Part shown: piece by piece, positions 57,331 to 64,000 of the stretch | How the letters are laid out: each line of letters begins with the position of its first letter | Position numbering within the stretch: the stretch's first letter is position 1 | Assembly: GCA_020171895.1 (NCBI GenBank) | Contig: JAIVAN010000003.1 | Coordinates: 310,001 to 374,000, forward strand | DNA: 64,000 bases | Direction: 5' to 3' | Origin: Bacillus timonensis | Lineage (GTDB): Bacteria; Bacillota; Bacilli; Bacillales; Bacillaceae_L | Translations under genes and position numbers: made by a program | Notes under the pieces: generated by a model | The model's database searches: none | Seen by the model: the letters and a program-made list of their open reading frames with translations, nothing else | Told to the model about the DNA's origin: nothing

Positions 57331-59106
57331 GTGAGTGAGATTGGATTTAAGTCTTTATTTGCATCAGTAAATGGCCATCAAACGACCAATGCTGTTCAAA
57401 AAGCATCAAAAACGAATAATAGTAATTTTGAAAATCTATTTGGTTCTTTAGTAAAAGAAGTATTGCCTACAAAACCTATTGATGGTGTTTCTAAGCTTGA
57501 AGGAAATAAAGTAGTGACTAGTAGTGAAGTTGTAGATGATAGTGATTTACTTCTAGAAGAATTTAGTACAAATGATATGATTTTTAATTCTTCGAAACTA
57601 AAAGACTATCTTTCTCAAATACAATCATCTACACCTAATAATCGACAAGCTCTTGAAGATATTGAAAAAGATGTTCTTTTGAAAGAGATCCAAAATGAAA
57701 TACTCTCTATTACTAAAGAAATACCAGAGGAAGTTTTGTTAAATGGATTGAAGTCAAATGTTCATGTGTTTGAGCTTATTGATAAACTACCAGTTTCGGT
57801 TGGGGAGTCAATTCGTAAGAAGATAAAAACAGCGAATAAAGTAGAGGAGTTATTTACACTAAATTCCCAAGCTGAAAAATTAAAACCGAGCGAAGGTGTG
57901 ATGATACCTCTAGTAAGTTTGTTACATTTAGAACATGCCCAAGGTAAAGGGGATTTTGGATTAAATAAGAACTTAATAGAAAAGATTCAAAAAATTCTAA
58001 CTGGAGAATATCAATTACCAAGCGGGAAAAAATATGAATCTATAGATACATTAACTAATCAATTGATAGAACAACTTTCTATAAAAAGTGAAAAAACAGG
58101 CCAGATTAACATGGAAAGTTTGATAGTAGACAAAGCTATTAATCCAGAAACAAGAACTAATAGTGATCTAATTAACGCTCAAGCTGCTATAGAGAATATA
58201 GTTAATAAGTTGATGCGGAATTTGTCAAATACAGATGATAAGGATGTATTAGTTGATAGAATTGTTCAAACGTTACGTGCAATTGAGAAAGTAAGTAACT
58301 CCAATCATGAATTACAGTCTATATTTTCTAAATTAGGCTCAATGGTAAAATCCGAAGTTGATAAAATGAAGTTGTCAACGGAAGTAATGAAAAGTATTGA
58401 GAAGACAATGCTTCACCAAACAACTTCAGTTAGTAAAATGAATGTATTTATTAGTGCTTTTAGCCAACAATCATTTACTACCGATCAAAAAGCTTCTCAA
58501 TTCTTAAAGGAAGAAAAGATCGTTGATATTCTTAGTAAGGTAACAGAAAGCTTAGATTTTGATTCTAATGAACTTTCGAAAACCATAACTACTGAGTCAA
58601 AACAAACAACAATGCACCCTTTACAGCAATTTTCTATACATTTGTCACAAGGACTTAATGAAAAAGAACAGGTGCGTCAGCAATTTGTTAATCAATTCTT
58701 TTCTGCAATGAAGGAAGGTAAAGTTACTGCATTACGTAATGGACAGACTAACATGGTAATCCGTTTAAATCCAGATAATTTAGGCTCTATCATGGTTAAA
58801 TTGACACATTTAAATGGGGAATTAACAGCAAGTATCGTTACTTCTAATTCAGTTGCAAAAGAATTACTAGATTCCGGTATTCACCAACTTCGACAATTGT
58901 TAGTTTCTCAAAATATCTCGATAGATAAAATCGATGTTTTTTCAGAAAATCAATTCGAAGAAATGAAAAAGCACCAAGAACAGAATCAGTCACAAGACAG
59001 GAATAGAAATGAAGGTAAAAAACAGGAAGTAGAAAAAGATTTAGCTGAAGAGGAAATGGTATTTTCTAAAACGCTTCAAGATGAAATCTTTAATCAAAGT
59101 ATCTAG
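57331..59106 (+). CDS. fliK: Flagellar hook-length control protein FliK
   Basis: Secreted ruler that measures the hook and triggers the switch to filament export through FlhB. 591 residues from GTG 57331 (site AAAGGGGGTG), about 100 longer than B. subtilis FliK. Residues 1-450 are hydrophilic and poorly conserved, as expected of the ruler part. The C-terminal Flg_hook domain begins near residue 460: VTALRNGQTNMVIRLNPDNL, GSIMVKLTHLNGELTASIV, HQLRQLLVSQNISIDKIDV, followed by a Q/N/E/K-rich tail. flgD follows after 9 bases. Confidence 0.94.
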   Translation: MSEIGFKSLFASVNGHQTTNAVQKASKTNNSNFENLFGSLVKEVLPTKPIDGVSKLEGNKVVTSSEVVDDSDLLLEEFSTNDMIFNSSKLKDYLSQIQSSTPNNRQALEDIEKDVLLKEIQNEILSITKEIPEEVLLNGLKSNVHVFELIDKLPVSVGESIRKKIKTANKVEELFTLNSQAEKLKPSEGVMIPLVSLLHLEHAQGKGDFGLNKNLIEKIQKILTGEYQLPSGKKYESIDTLTNQLIEQLSIKSEKTGQINMESLIVDKAINPETRTNSDLINAQAAIENIVNKLMRNLSNTDDKDVLVDRIVQTLRAIEKVSNSNHELQSIFSKLGSMVKSEVDKMKLSTEVMKSIEKTMLHQTTSVSKMNVFISAFSQQSFTTDQKASQFLKEEKIVDILSKVTESLDFDSNELSKTITTESKQTTMHPLQQFSIHLSQGLNEKEQVRQQFVNQFFSAMKEGKVTALRNGQTNMVIRLNPDNLGSIMVKLTHLNGELTASIVTSNSVAKELLDSGIHQLRQLLVSQNISIDKIDVFSENQFEEMKKHQEQNQSQDRNRNEGKKQEVEKDLAEEEMVFSKTLQDEIFNQSI

Positions 59107-59115
59107 GGGAATGAC

Positions 59116-59577
59116 ATGGTAAATAAAATTGATTCAAGTCTATATTTATCAAATAAAATAACTCAAAGAAATACAGGTCAACAAACTTTAGGGAAAGATG
59201 ATTTCCTTAAAATCCTTATGACACAATTGCAGCACCAAGACCCATTAAACCCAATGGAAGATAAGGAATTTATTTCTCAAATGGCAAGTTTTTCATCACT
59301 TGAACAAATGACAAACATGTCTAAAATGCTTGAAAAGTTTATCTCATCACAAGGTAGTGATTCTATTTTCCGGTTCAGTGAATTAATAGGAAAGAAAATA
59401 GAATGGTCAGATGTTTCCTATGTGGAGGCTAAAGATGGAATAAGAGAAGTTATGACTACAGGACAGGGTATTGTCAAGTCTGTTTCACAAAGAGGAAATG
59501 AAACACTTGTAGAATTAGACAATGGAGATGTTATTTCTAGCAAGGTAATATCAAAAATTAGCGTGCCTGATAAATAA
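59116..59577 (+). CDS. flgD: Flagellar hook assembly (cap) protein FlgD
   Basis: Scaffold at the growing hook tip. 153 residues. The conserved N-terminal segment GKDDFLKILMTQLQHQDPLN, then MEDKEFISQMASFSSLEQM, is diagnostic. The C-terminal half (IEWSDVSYVEAKDGIREVM; LVELDNGDVISSKVISKI) is a small beta domain, shorter than in enterobacterial FlgD and like B. subtilis YlxG. ATG 59116 after AGGGGAATG. Confidence 0.96.
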   Translation: MVNKIDSSLYLSNKITQRNTGQQTLGKDDFLKILMTQLQHQDPLNPMEDKEFISQMASFSSLEQMTNMSKMLEKFISSQGSDSIFRFSELIGKKIEWSDVSYVEAKDGIREVMTTGQGIVKSVSQRGNETLVELDNGDVISSKVISKISVPDK

Positions 59578-59598
59578 AGAAAAAAGAAGGGTTTCTGT

Positions 59599-59979
59599 AT
59601 GAATCATAAAATTCATTCATTTCAAACAAATCCTTTAACACTAGGTTCTCATCCGATAAATAAAAATAAAGTTGCTTCACCAACTAAAAATTTTGGAGAT
59701 ATTTTACACCAAGTACAAAACAGTCCATTGAAAATTAGCAAACATGCTAAACAACGTCTCAATGACCGTGATATAACGATATCACCTTTAAAATGGAACC
59801 AAATTGAACAATTAATAGTTGAAGCAAGAAAAAAAGGAATAAGAGATTCTCTAGTTGTTACTGGGGATGCAGCATTAATTGTAAATACCCAAAGTAATAC
59901 TGTTATTACTGCTTTAAATCGTGAAGAAGCTAATTCACAAATTTTCACTAATATTAACGGGACAATATTATTAGATTAA
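59599..59979 (+). CDS. Flagellar operon protein of the TIGR02530 type
   Basis: 126 residues. Central segment ISKHAKQRLNDRDITISPLK, with LIVEARKKGIRDSLVVTGDA and ALIVNTQSNTVITALNREEA, fits the small flagellar-operon family that sits between flgD and flgE in many Bacillaceae and clostridia but is missing from B. subtilis as I recall. No signal peptide or membrane span. Position and co-transcription point to a hook-assembly role, but none is proven. ATG 59599 after AGAAGGG. Confidence 0.85.
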   Translation: MNHKIHSFQTNPLTLGSHPINKNKVASPTKNFGDILHQVQNSPLKISKHAKQRLNDRDITISPLKWNQIEQLIVEARKKGIRDSLVVTGDAALIVNTQSNTVITALNREEANSQIFTNINGTILLD

Positions 59980-60050
59980 GGGCTGGACCTAACGGAAGCC
60001 CATTGTTGCTGAATGATTGATGCAACAAATTAGAAAAGGAGAAATGATAA

Positions 60051-61589
60051 ATGTTAAGATCGATGTATTCTGGAATTAGTGGTATGAAAAACTTTCAAAT
60101 CAAGTTAGATGTTATCGGAAATAATATTGCTAATGTAAATACTTATGGATTTAAGAAAGGTAGAACAACTTTTAAGGATTTAATTAGCCAGCAACTTGAA
60201 GGCTCAAACGCTGCTACAGGTTCTAGAGGCGGAATAAACTCTAAACAGGTAGGTCTTGGCGCTACATTAGCTTCAATTGATACCATTCATACTACAGGAT
60301 CAACACAAACTACATCTCGATTACTTGATTTAGCTCTATCAGGTGATGGATTCTTTGCAGTAGGTTCTATTAAAGACATCTCAAAAATTAATATGGATTC
60401 TCCAACAACACTCGGTAACAACAAAATTCTAGGTGCAATTGATGGCGCTATGGAAGTAAACTATACACGAGCTGGTAACTTCTATTTAGATGAAAAAGGA
60501 TATTTAGTAAACGCTGAAGGATTATACTTAATCGGGGAAGCAGGAACGAAAAATATCCCTACAGCAGCTGCTGTGTCTAAAGCTAATGATGCACTAACAG
60601 CCATTAAATCATTCCAAAGTCCTTTTAAGGATATGGATGATTCTTTAAAATCATTACTAGGGAAAACGGATCGACTCATTTCTTCATACCAAGATTACGA
60701 AGAAAAATATAATATTTGGCTTCAAGCTGGACAACCAGCATCAGGTCCAGAAAAAGATGACATGGATACGGTTCAAAATGCATTAAGCCAATTAGTTGCC
60801 GATTACGATACCTTTGTAACGGATCCAGCGTCAGGGTTTAATCAAAAGTTTTCTACTTTTAACAATGCAATTGGAAACACTTCGACGGCTAATACATTAA
60901 ATAAAGCAATAAGTGACTATAATACTGTAAAACCTATTACTGATATTGTTAAACAAATAACTACTTCACTTAACACATTAGCTAGTGGTACAGATTACCC
61001 TAATAATGCAGTTGCATCAGGAAGTCCACTTTCTAATGAAATAACTGTATTAAATAGCTTAGTGAATACGCTTAATGGTTATAAGCTAGACATGAACAAA
61101 ATTGGGCAATCGGTTATTGGATTTGAAGATTCTGCAGAAGCACTTACAGAACCTGATTGGACTGAAGACTTATCAGGACAAGGTGGACTTATACAAATTC
61201 CTTTAACAGCAAAAAGTTTCTCAATTAGCCCAGATGGAAAAGTTTCATTTGTAAACGAAAAGGGTGAACTTAAGCTTGCTGGTCAAGTGAAAGTAGCTAA
61301 TTTTGCTAATTCTGGTGGATTAGAGAAGGTTGGAGGTAACTTATTCAGAGCAACTAGTAATTCCGGCTCTTTGGATCGCGATAACAACGGTATTCAAATC
61401 GACGAGCTATTTACTCCAGGAAGTGAAGGAACAGGTGCTATTTTATCGGGTACACTAGAAATGTCCAATGTTGACTTATCAGAGGAATTCACAGAAATGA
61501 TAGTTGCACAACGTGGATTCCAATCTAATACAAAAATCATCACAACCTCTGACGAAATTCTTCAAGAATTAGTTAATCTAAAACGATAA
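60051..61589 (+). CDS. flgE: Flagellar hook protein FlgE with large internal insertion
   Basis: Hook subunit. 512 residues against about 264 in B. subtilis. The N-terminus MLRSMYSGISGMKNFQIKLD, then IGNNIANVNTYGFKKGRTTF, and the C-terminus LEMSNVDLSEEFTEMIVAQR, then QSNTKIITTSDEILQELVNL, are canonical axial sequences. Conserved strands run to about residue 165 (GLYLIGEAGTKNIPT) and resume near 378 (IQIPLTAKSFSISPDGKVSF). The ~205 residues between are hydrophilic and helix-prone (LLGKTDRLISSYQDYEEKYN; TVQNALSQLVADYDTFV), with no similarity I recognise. ATG 60051 after AAAAGGAGAAA. The reading frame is unbroken, so this is a real domain and not a frameshift. Confidence 0.92.
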   Translation: MLRSMYSGISGMKNFQIKLDVIGNNIANVNTYGFKKGRTTFKDLISQQLEGSNAATGSRGGINSKQVGLGATLASIDTIHTTGSTQTTSRLLDLALSGDGFFAVGSIKDISKINMDSPTTLGNNKILGAIDGAMEVNYTRAGNFYLDEKGYLVNAEGLYLIGEAGTKNIPTAAAVSKANDALTAIKSFQSPFKDMDDSLKSLLGKTDRLISSYQDYEEKYNIWLQAGQPASGPEKDDMDTVQNALSQLVADYDTFVTDPASGFNQKFSTFNNAIGNTSTANTLNKAISDYNTVKPITDIVKQITTSLNTLASGTDYPNNAVASGSPLSNEITVLNSLVNTLNGYKLDMNKIGQSVIGFEDSAEALTEPDWTEDLSGQGGLIQIPLTAKSFSISPDGKVSFVNEKGELKLAGQVKVANFANSGGLEKVGGNLFRATSNSGSLDRDNNGIQIDELFTPGSEGTGAILSGTLEMSNVDLSEEFTEMIVAQRGFQSNTKIITTSDEILQELVNLKR

Positions 61590-61593
61590 GTGA

Positions 61594-61635
61594 AGGAGGA
61601 AGGGGCTAAAAGATAGCTTTTAGCCCCAATATATC
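61594..61635 (+). promoter_or_regulatory. Hairpin-spaced ribosome binding site of swrD
   Basis: A strong Shine-Dalgarno (GGAGGAA, 61595-61601, within GAAGGAGGAAGG) lies 34 bases before the TTG start at 61636. Between them is a perfect 11-bp hairpin: GGGGCTAAAAG (61602-61612), loop ATAG, CTTTTAGCCCC (61617-61627). If the hairpin folds, only the 8 bases AATATATC remain between its base and TTG. The effective spacing is then near optimal. No purine-rich site lies closer to the start, and an in-frame stop at 61621-61623 excludes an upstream start. Confidence 0.7.
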
Positions 61636-61845
61636 TTGATTAAACTTACTCGATTAAATGGAAAAAACTTTACTTTAAATGCAATTTACATAGAGCAGGT
61701 AGAATCTTTTCCAGATACAACTATCACATTAACAAATGGTAAAAAATTTGTCGTGAAAGAGTCCGAAGTTGATGTTATGCTCAAAGTAGAGAATTTTTAT
61801 AAGAACATTAACATTCTTGGGCTTTTAAAAAACGTGGAGGATTAA
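61636..61845 (+). CDS. swrD: Swarming motility protein SwrD (FlbD family, YlzI)
   Basis: 69 residues: MIKLTRLNGKNFTLNAIYIE at the N-terminus and VESFPDTTITLTNGKKFVVK in the middle are the FlbD/SwrD signature. In B. subtilis SwrD raises flagellar motor power and is needed for swarming. Start TTG 61636 agrees with the family N-terminus M-I-K. The ribosome site is separated from it by a hairpin. fliL follows after 6 bases. Confidence 0.93.
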   Translation: MIKLTRLNGKNFTLNAIYIEQVESFPDTTITLTNGKKFVVKESEVDVMLKVENFYKNINILGLLKNVED

Positions 61846-61851
61846 GTAATT

Positions 61852-62277
61852 GTGAAAAACAAACTGCTTACTATTACATTGATCATGATTTCTGCAATTA
61901 CATTAATTGGTACAACAGCTTTTGTAGTACTTCTAAAATTTAATGGTAATGAAGAAGAAAAAGTAGCTACAATTGATGAAATCGTTGAGTCTACTGTTGA
62001 GATACCTGAAATCACAACAAAACTTGCAAGTAATGAATATATAAAGATTTCCTTTAATATACAAACAGATAGTAAAGACGCAAAAGAAGAGTTAGAAAAA
62101 CGAAGCTTTCAAGTTAAAAACTTAATAATAAAAGAATTATCAGAAATGAACGGCGAAGAATTTAAGGGTGAAAAAGGAATTATCGCTTTAGAGACAAGAC
62201 TTAAAGACCGAATTAATTTACTCATGCATGAAGGAAAAATCGTTAATGTGTATGCAACTTCTTTTCTCCCTCAATAA
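61852..62277 (+). CDS. fliL: Flagellar basal body-associated protein FliL
   Basis: Membrane protein that surrounds the stator units and supports torque. 141 residues, GTG start 61852 (site GTGGAGG inside the end of swrD). One N-terminal membrane span (about 5-27, LLTITLIMISAITLIGTTAF) followed by a periplasm-equivalent extracellular domain with YIKISFNIQTDSKDAKEELE and KGIIALETRLKDRINLLMHE. Normal length for Bacillus. Confidence 0.95.
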   Translation: MKNKLLTITLIMISAITLIGTTAFVVLLKFNGNEEEKVATIDEIVESTVEIPEITTKLASNEYIKISFNIQTDSKDAKEELEKRSFQVKNLIIKELSEMNGEEFKGEKGIIALETRLKDRINLLMHEGKIVNVYATSFLPQ

Positions 62278-62316
62278 CTAATAAATCAATGATGTAAACC
62301 TATGGGGGTGATGTCT

Positions 62317-63315
62317 TTGTCAGGAGAAGTATTGTCTCAAAATGAAATCGATGCTCTTTTATCTGCGCTTTCTACTGGAGAAATGAATGCTGATGATTTA
62401 AAAAAAGAAGAAGCAGAAAAGAAAGTTAGGGTATATGATTTTAAACGAGCCTTAAGGTTTTCAAAAGATCAAATTAGAAGTTTAACGCGTATACATGAGA
62501 ATTTCGCTAGACTTTTAACGACATATTTTTCTGCTCAACTTAGGACATATGTTCAAATCTCAGTTGCATCTGTTGATCAAATTCCTTATGAAGAATTTAT
62601 TCGATCTATTCCTAAAATGACCATTCTTAATGTCTATGAGGTTCCACCTCTCGAAGGTCGCATAGTCATGGAAGTAAATCCTAATATTGCTTATTCAATG
62701 ATGGATAGGTTATTAGGTGGTAGAGGAATAAGTGTAAACAAGGTAGATAGCTTAACTGAAATTGAAACAAGAATTATGTCGACTATGTTCGAACGTGCAT
62801 TTGAAAATTTAAGAGATGCATGGAGTTCTGTAACAGAGATTGATCCTTTTTTAACAGATTTTGAAGTGAATCCTCAATTTTTGCAAATGGTTTCACCAAA
62901 CGAAACTGTAATAGTCATATCTCTTAATACTCAAATTGGTGAAACGAGTGGAATGATCAATATCTGTATACCACATGTAGTACTTGAGCCAATAATTCCT
63001 AGGTTATCGGTCCATTATTGGATGCAAACATCAAAAAAAGAACGAAATAAACTTGAAGCAACAGCTATTGAAGAGCGTATTAAAAATGCTATATTGCCTA
63101 TTACTGCAGAACTTGGTACTTCTGAAATTTCTATACAGGAATTTTTATTACTTAATATAGGAGATGTCATCCAACTAGATCAGACAATTGATGCTCCTCT
63201 AAACATTAAAGTAGAGGGTTCATCTAAATATTATGGACAAGCTGGGAAGCTTAATAAGAAGTTAGCTGTACAAGTATTATCAGAGTATGAAGGGGGGAGC
63301 GGCGCCAATGAGTAA
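62317..63315 (+). CDS. fliM: Flagellar motor switch protein FliM
   Basis: C-ring protein binding CheY-P at its N-terminus. 332 residues from TTG 62317 (begins MSGEVLSQNEIDALLSALST, as in B. subtilis; site GGGGGTG at 62304-62310); ATG 62302 and 62311 would lie in or over the site. Middle domain VYDFKRALRFSKDQIRSLTR, IHENFARLLTTYFSAQLRTY and MDRLLGGRGISVNKVDSLTE; C-terminal SpoA domain contains ILPITAELGTSEISIQEFLL. Overlaps fliY by 8 bases. Confidence 0.97.
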   Translation: MSGEVLSQNEIDALLSALSTGEMNADDLKKEEAEKKVRVYDFKRALRFSKDQIRSLTRIHENFARLLTTYFSAQLRTYVQISVASVDQIPYEEFIRSIPKMTILNVYEVPPLEGRIVMEVNPNIAYSMMDRLLGGRGISVNKVDSLTEIETRIMSTMFERAFENLRDAWSSVTEIDPFLTDFEVNPQFLQMVSPNETVIVISLNTQIGETSGMINICIPHVVLEPIIPRLSVHYWMQTSKKERNKLEATAIEERIKNAILPITAELGTSEISIQEFLLLNIGDVIQLDQTIDAPLNIKVEGSSKYYGQAGKLNKKLAVQVLSEYEGGSGANE

Positions 63316-64000
63316 TGACAACTTATTATCACAGGATGAAATAGATGCTCTTTTGAGGGGATCAGCAGATTTAGACCAAGTAGATGAGGATACAAGAAAC
63401 TCTCCCCCAATCGATGACTACCTTTCTCCATTAGAAAGAGATGCTCTCGGAGAAATAGGGAATATCTCTTTTGGAAGTTCCGCAACAGCATTGTCAACGC
63501 TGTTAAATCAAAAGGTTGAGATCACTACCCCAAATGTTTTATTAGTGCATAGGGATAGTCTTTCAGATGAATTTCCACAGCCGTATGTTGCTGTTCATGT
63601 AAGTTATACTGAAGGGTTTTCAGGAGCAAATCTACTTGTTATTAAACAAAGTGATGCTGCAATTATTGCTGATTTAATGCTAGGGGGAACCGGATACAAT
63701 CCCCCTGAACTATTAGGGGAAATACAGTTAAGTGCTGTGCAAGAAGCAATGAACCAAATGATGGGTTCTGCCGCTACTTCTATGTCTACCGTATTTAGTA
63801 AAAAGATCGACATTTCTCCTCCGAGTATTGATATTTTAGATATTAAAGAGGGAGAAGGCACTGAAAGTCTTCCTTCACAAGATATATTAGTTAAAATCTC
63901 TTTCCGTTTAAAAATAGGAGATTTAATTGATTCCAATATTATGCAGCTTGTTCCAGTTGAGTTTGCAAAAGAATTAGTTAATGAGTTGATGAATCCACCT
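63308..64000 (+). CDS. fliY: Flagellar motor switch phosphatase FliY (3' truncated by window edge)
   Basis: C-ring component and CheY-P phosphatase of Bacillus, combining FliN and CheC features. 231 residues are visible from ATG 63308 to the window end without a stop. N-terminal CheY-binding segment LLSQDEIDALLRG, similar to that of FliM. CheC-like phosphatase motifs with E and N residues: LERDALGEIGNISFGSSATA and LSAVQEAMNQMMGSAATSM. The FliN/SpoA C-terminal domain lies beyond the window. Confidence 0.96.
   Translation, partial: MSNDNLLSQDEIDALLRGSADLDQVDEDTRNSPPIDDYLSPLERDALGEIGNISFGSSATALSTLLNQKVEITTPNVLLVHRDSLSDEFPQPYVAVHVSYTEGFSGANLLVIKQSDAAIIADLMLGGTGYNPPELLGEIQLSAVQEAMNQMMGSAATSMSTVFSKKIDISPPSIDILDIKEGEGTESLPSQDILVKISFRLKIGDLIDSNIMQLVPVEFAKELVNELMNPP

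Noticed and set aside
60051-61589. Frameshift or fusion as the cause of the long FlgE
   Set aside because: The frame is continuous, both ends are canonical hook sequence and codon use in the middle block resembles the flanks, so an in-frame domain insertion is more likely.

Overview
The window is a stretch of chromosome from an endospore-forming, flagellated, low-GC Gram-positive rod of the family Bacillaceae. Evidence: a complete 26-residue SpoVM, CodY, FapR, PrkC/PrpC, HslV with an N-terminal serine, and a gene order that follows the Bacillus subtilis priA-to-fliY segment almost gene for gene. It is not B. subtilis itself: FlgE and FliK are much longer, an extra flagellar-operon protein (59599-59979) is present, and four copies of a GC-rich hairpin repeat sit in intergenic gaps. 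All recognised genes except rpmB are on the + strand. I saw no rRNA, tRNA, CRISPR array, prophage or transposase.

Layout. (1) 1-11605: translation and signalling run coaBC(partial)-priA-def-fmt-rsmB-rlmN-prpC-prkC-rsgA-rpe, mostly overlapping or tightly spaced. (2) 11606-13706: a looser area with an unrecognised 61-codon gene, repeat copy A, thiN, spoVM and the divergent rpmB. (3) 13707-24179: yloU-fakA, sdaAB-sdaAA-recG, then fapR-plsX-fabD-fabG-acpP (type II fatty acid and phospholipid initiation, with a FapR operator) and rnc. (4) 24465-34572: smc, ftsY, ylxM-ffh, rpsP-khpA, ylqD-rimM-trmD and rplS, that is chromosome condensation, signal-recognition-particle targeting and ribosome/tRNA maturation. 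Repeat copy B lies between smc and ftsY; copies C and D lie in tandem between khpA and ylqD. (5) 34702-49721: lepB-type signal peptidase, rbgA, rnhB, ylqG-ylqH, sucCD, dprA, topA, trmFO, xerC-hslV-hslU-codY. (6) 50271-64000: the first part of the fla/che operon, flgB-flgC-fliE-fliF-fliG-fliH-fliI-fliJ-ylxF-fliK-flgD-(flagellar operon protein)-flgE-swrD-fliL-fliM-fliY(partial). It encodes rod, MS-ring, switch, export ATPase complex, hook and the motor-power protein SwrD.

Most of the window is ordinary core genome. The observations most worth a second look are: the hairpin repeat family, with a compensatory base change, a truncated inverted left end and one decayed copy; a perfect 11-bp hairpin lying exactly between a strong Shine-Dalgarno and the TTG start of swrD; roughly 200 extra residues in the hook protein; the YlqG/YlqH pair that looks like a detached FliK/FlhB switch module; a CodY-box-like site in the long leader of the flagellar operon next to codY; and an L19-type leader hairpin covering the rplS ribosome binding site.

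All similarity statements come from reading the translated sequences against remembered family features. No database search or folding program was run. Start codons were chosen by ribosome binding site and by the usual N-terminus of each family.
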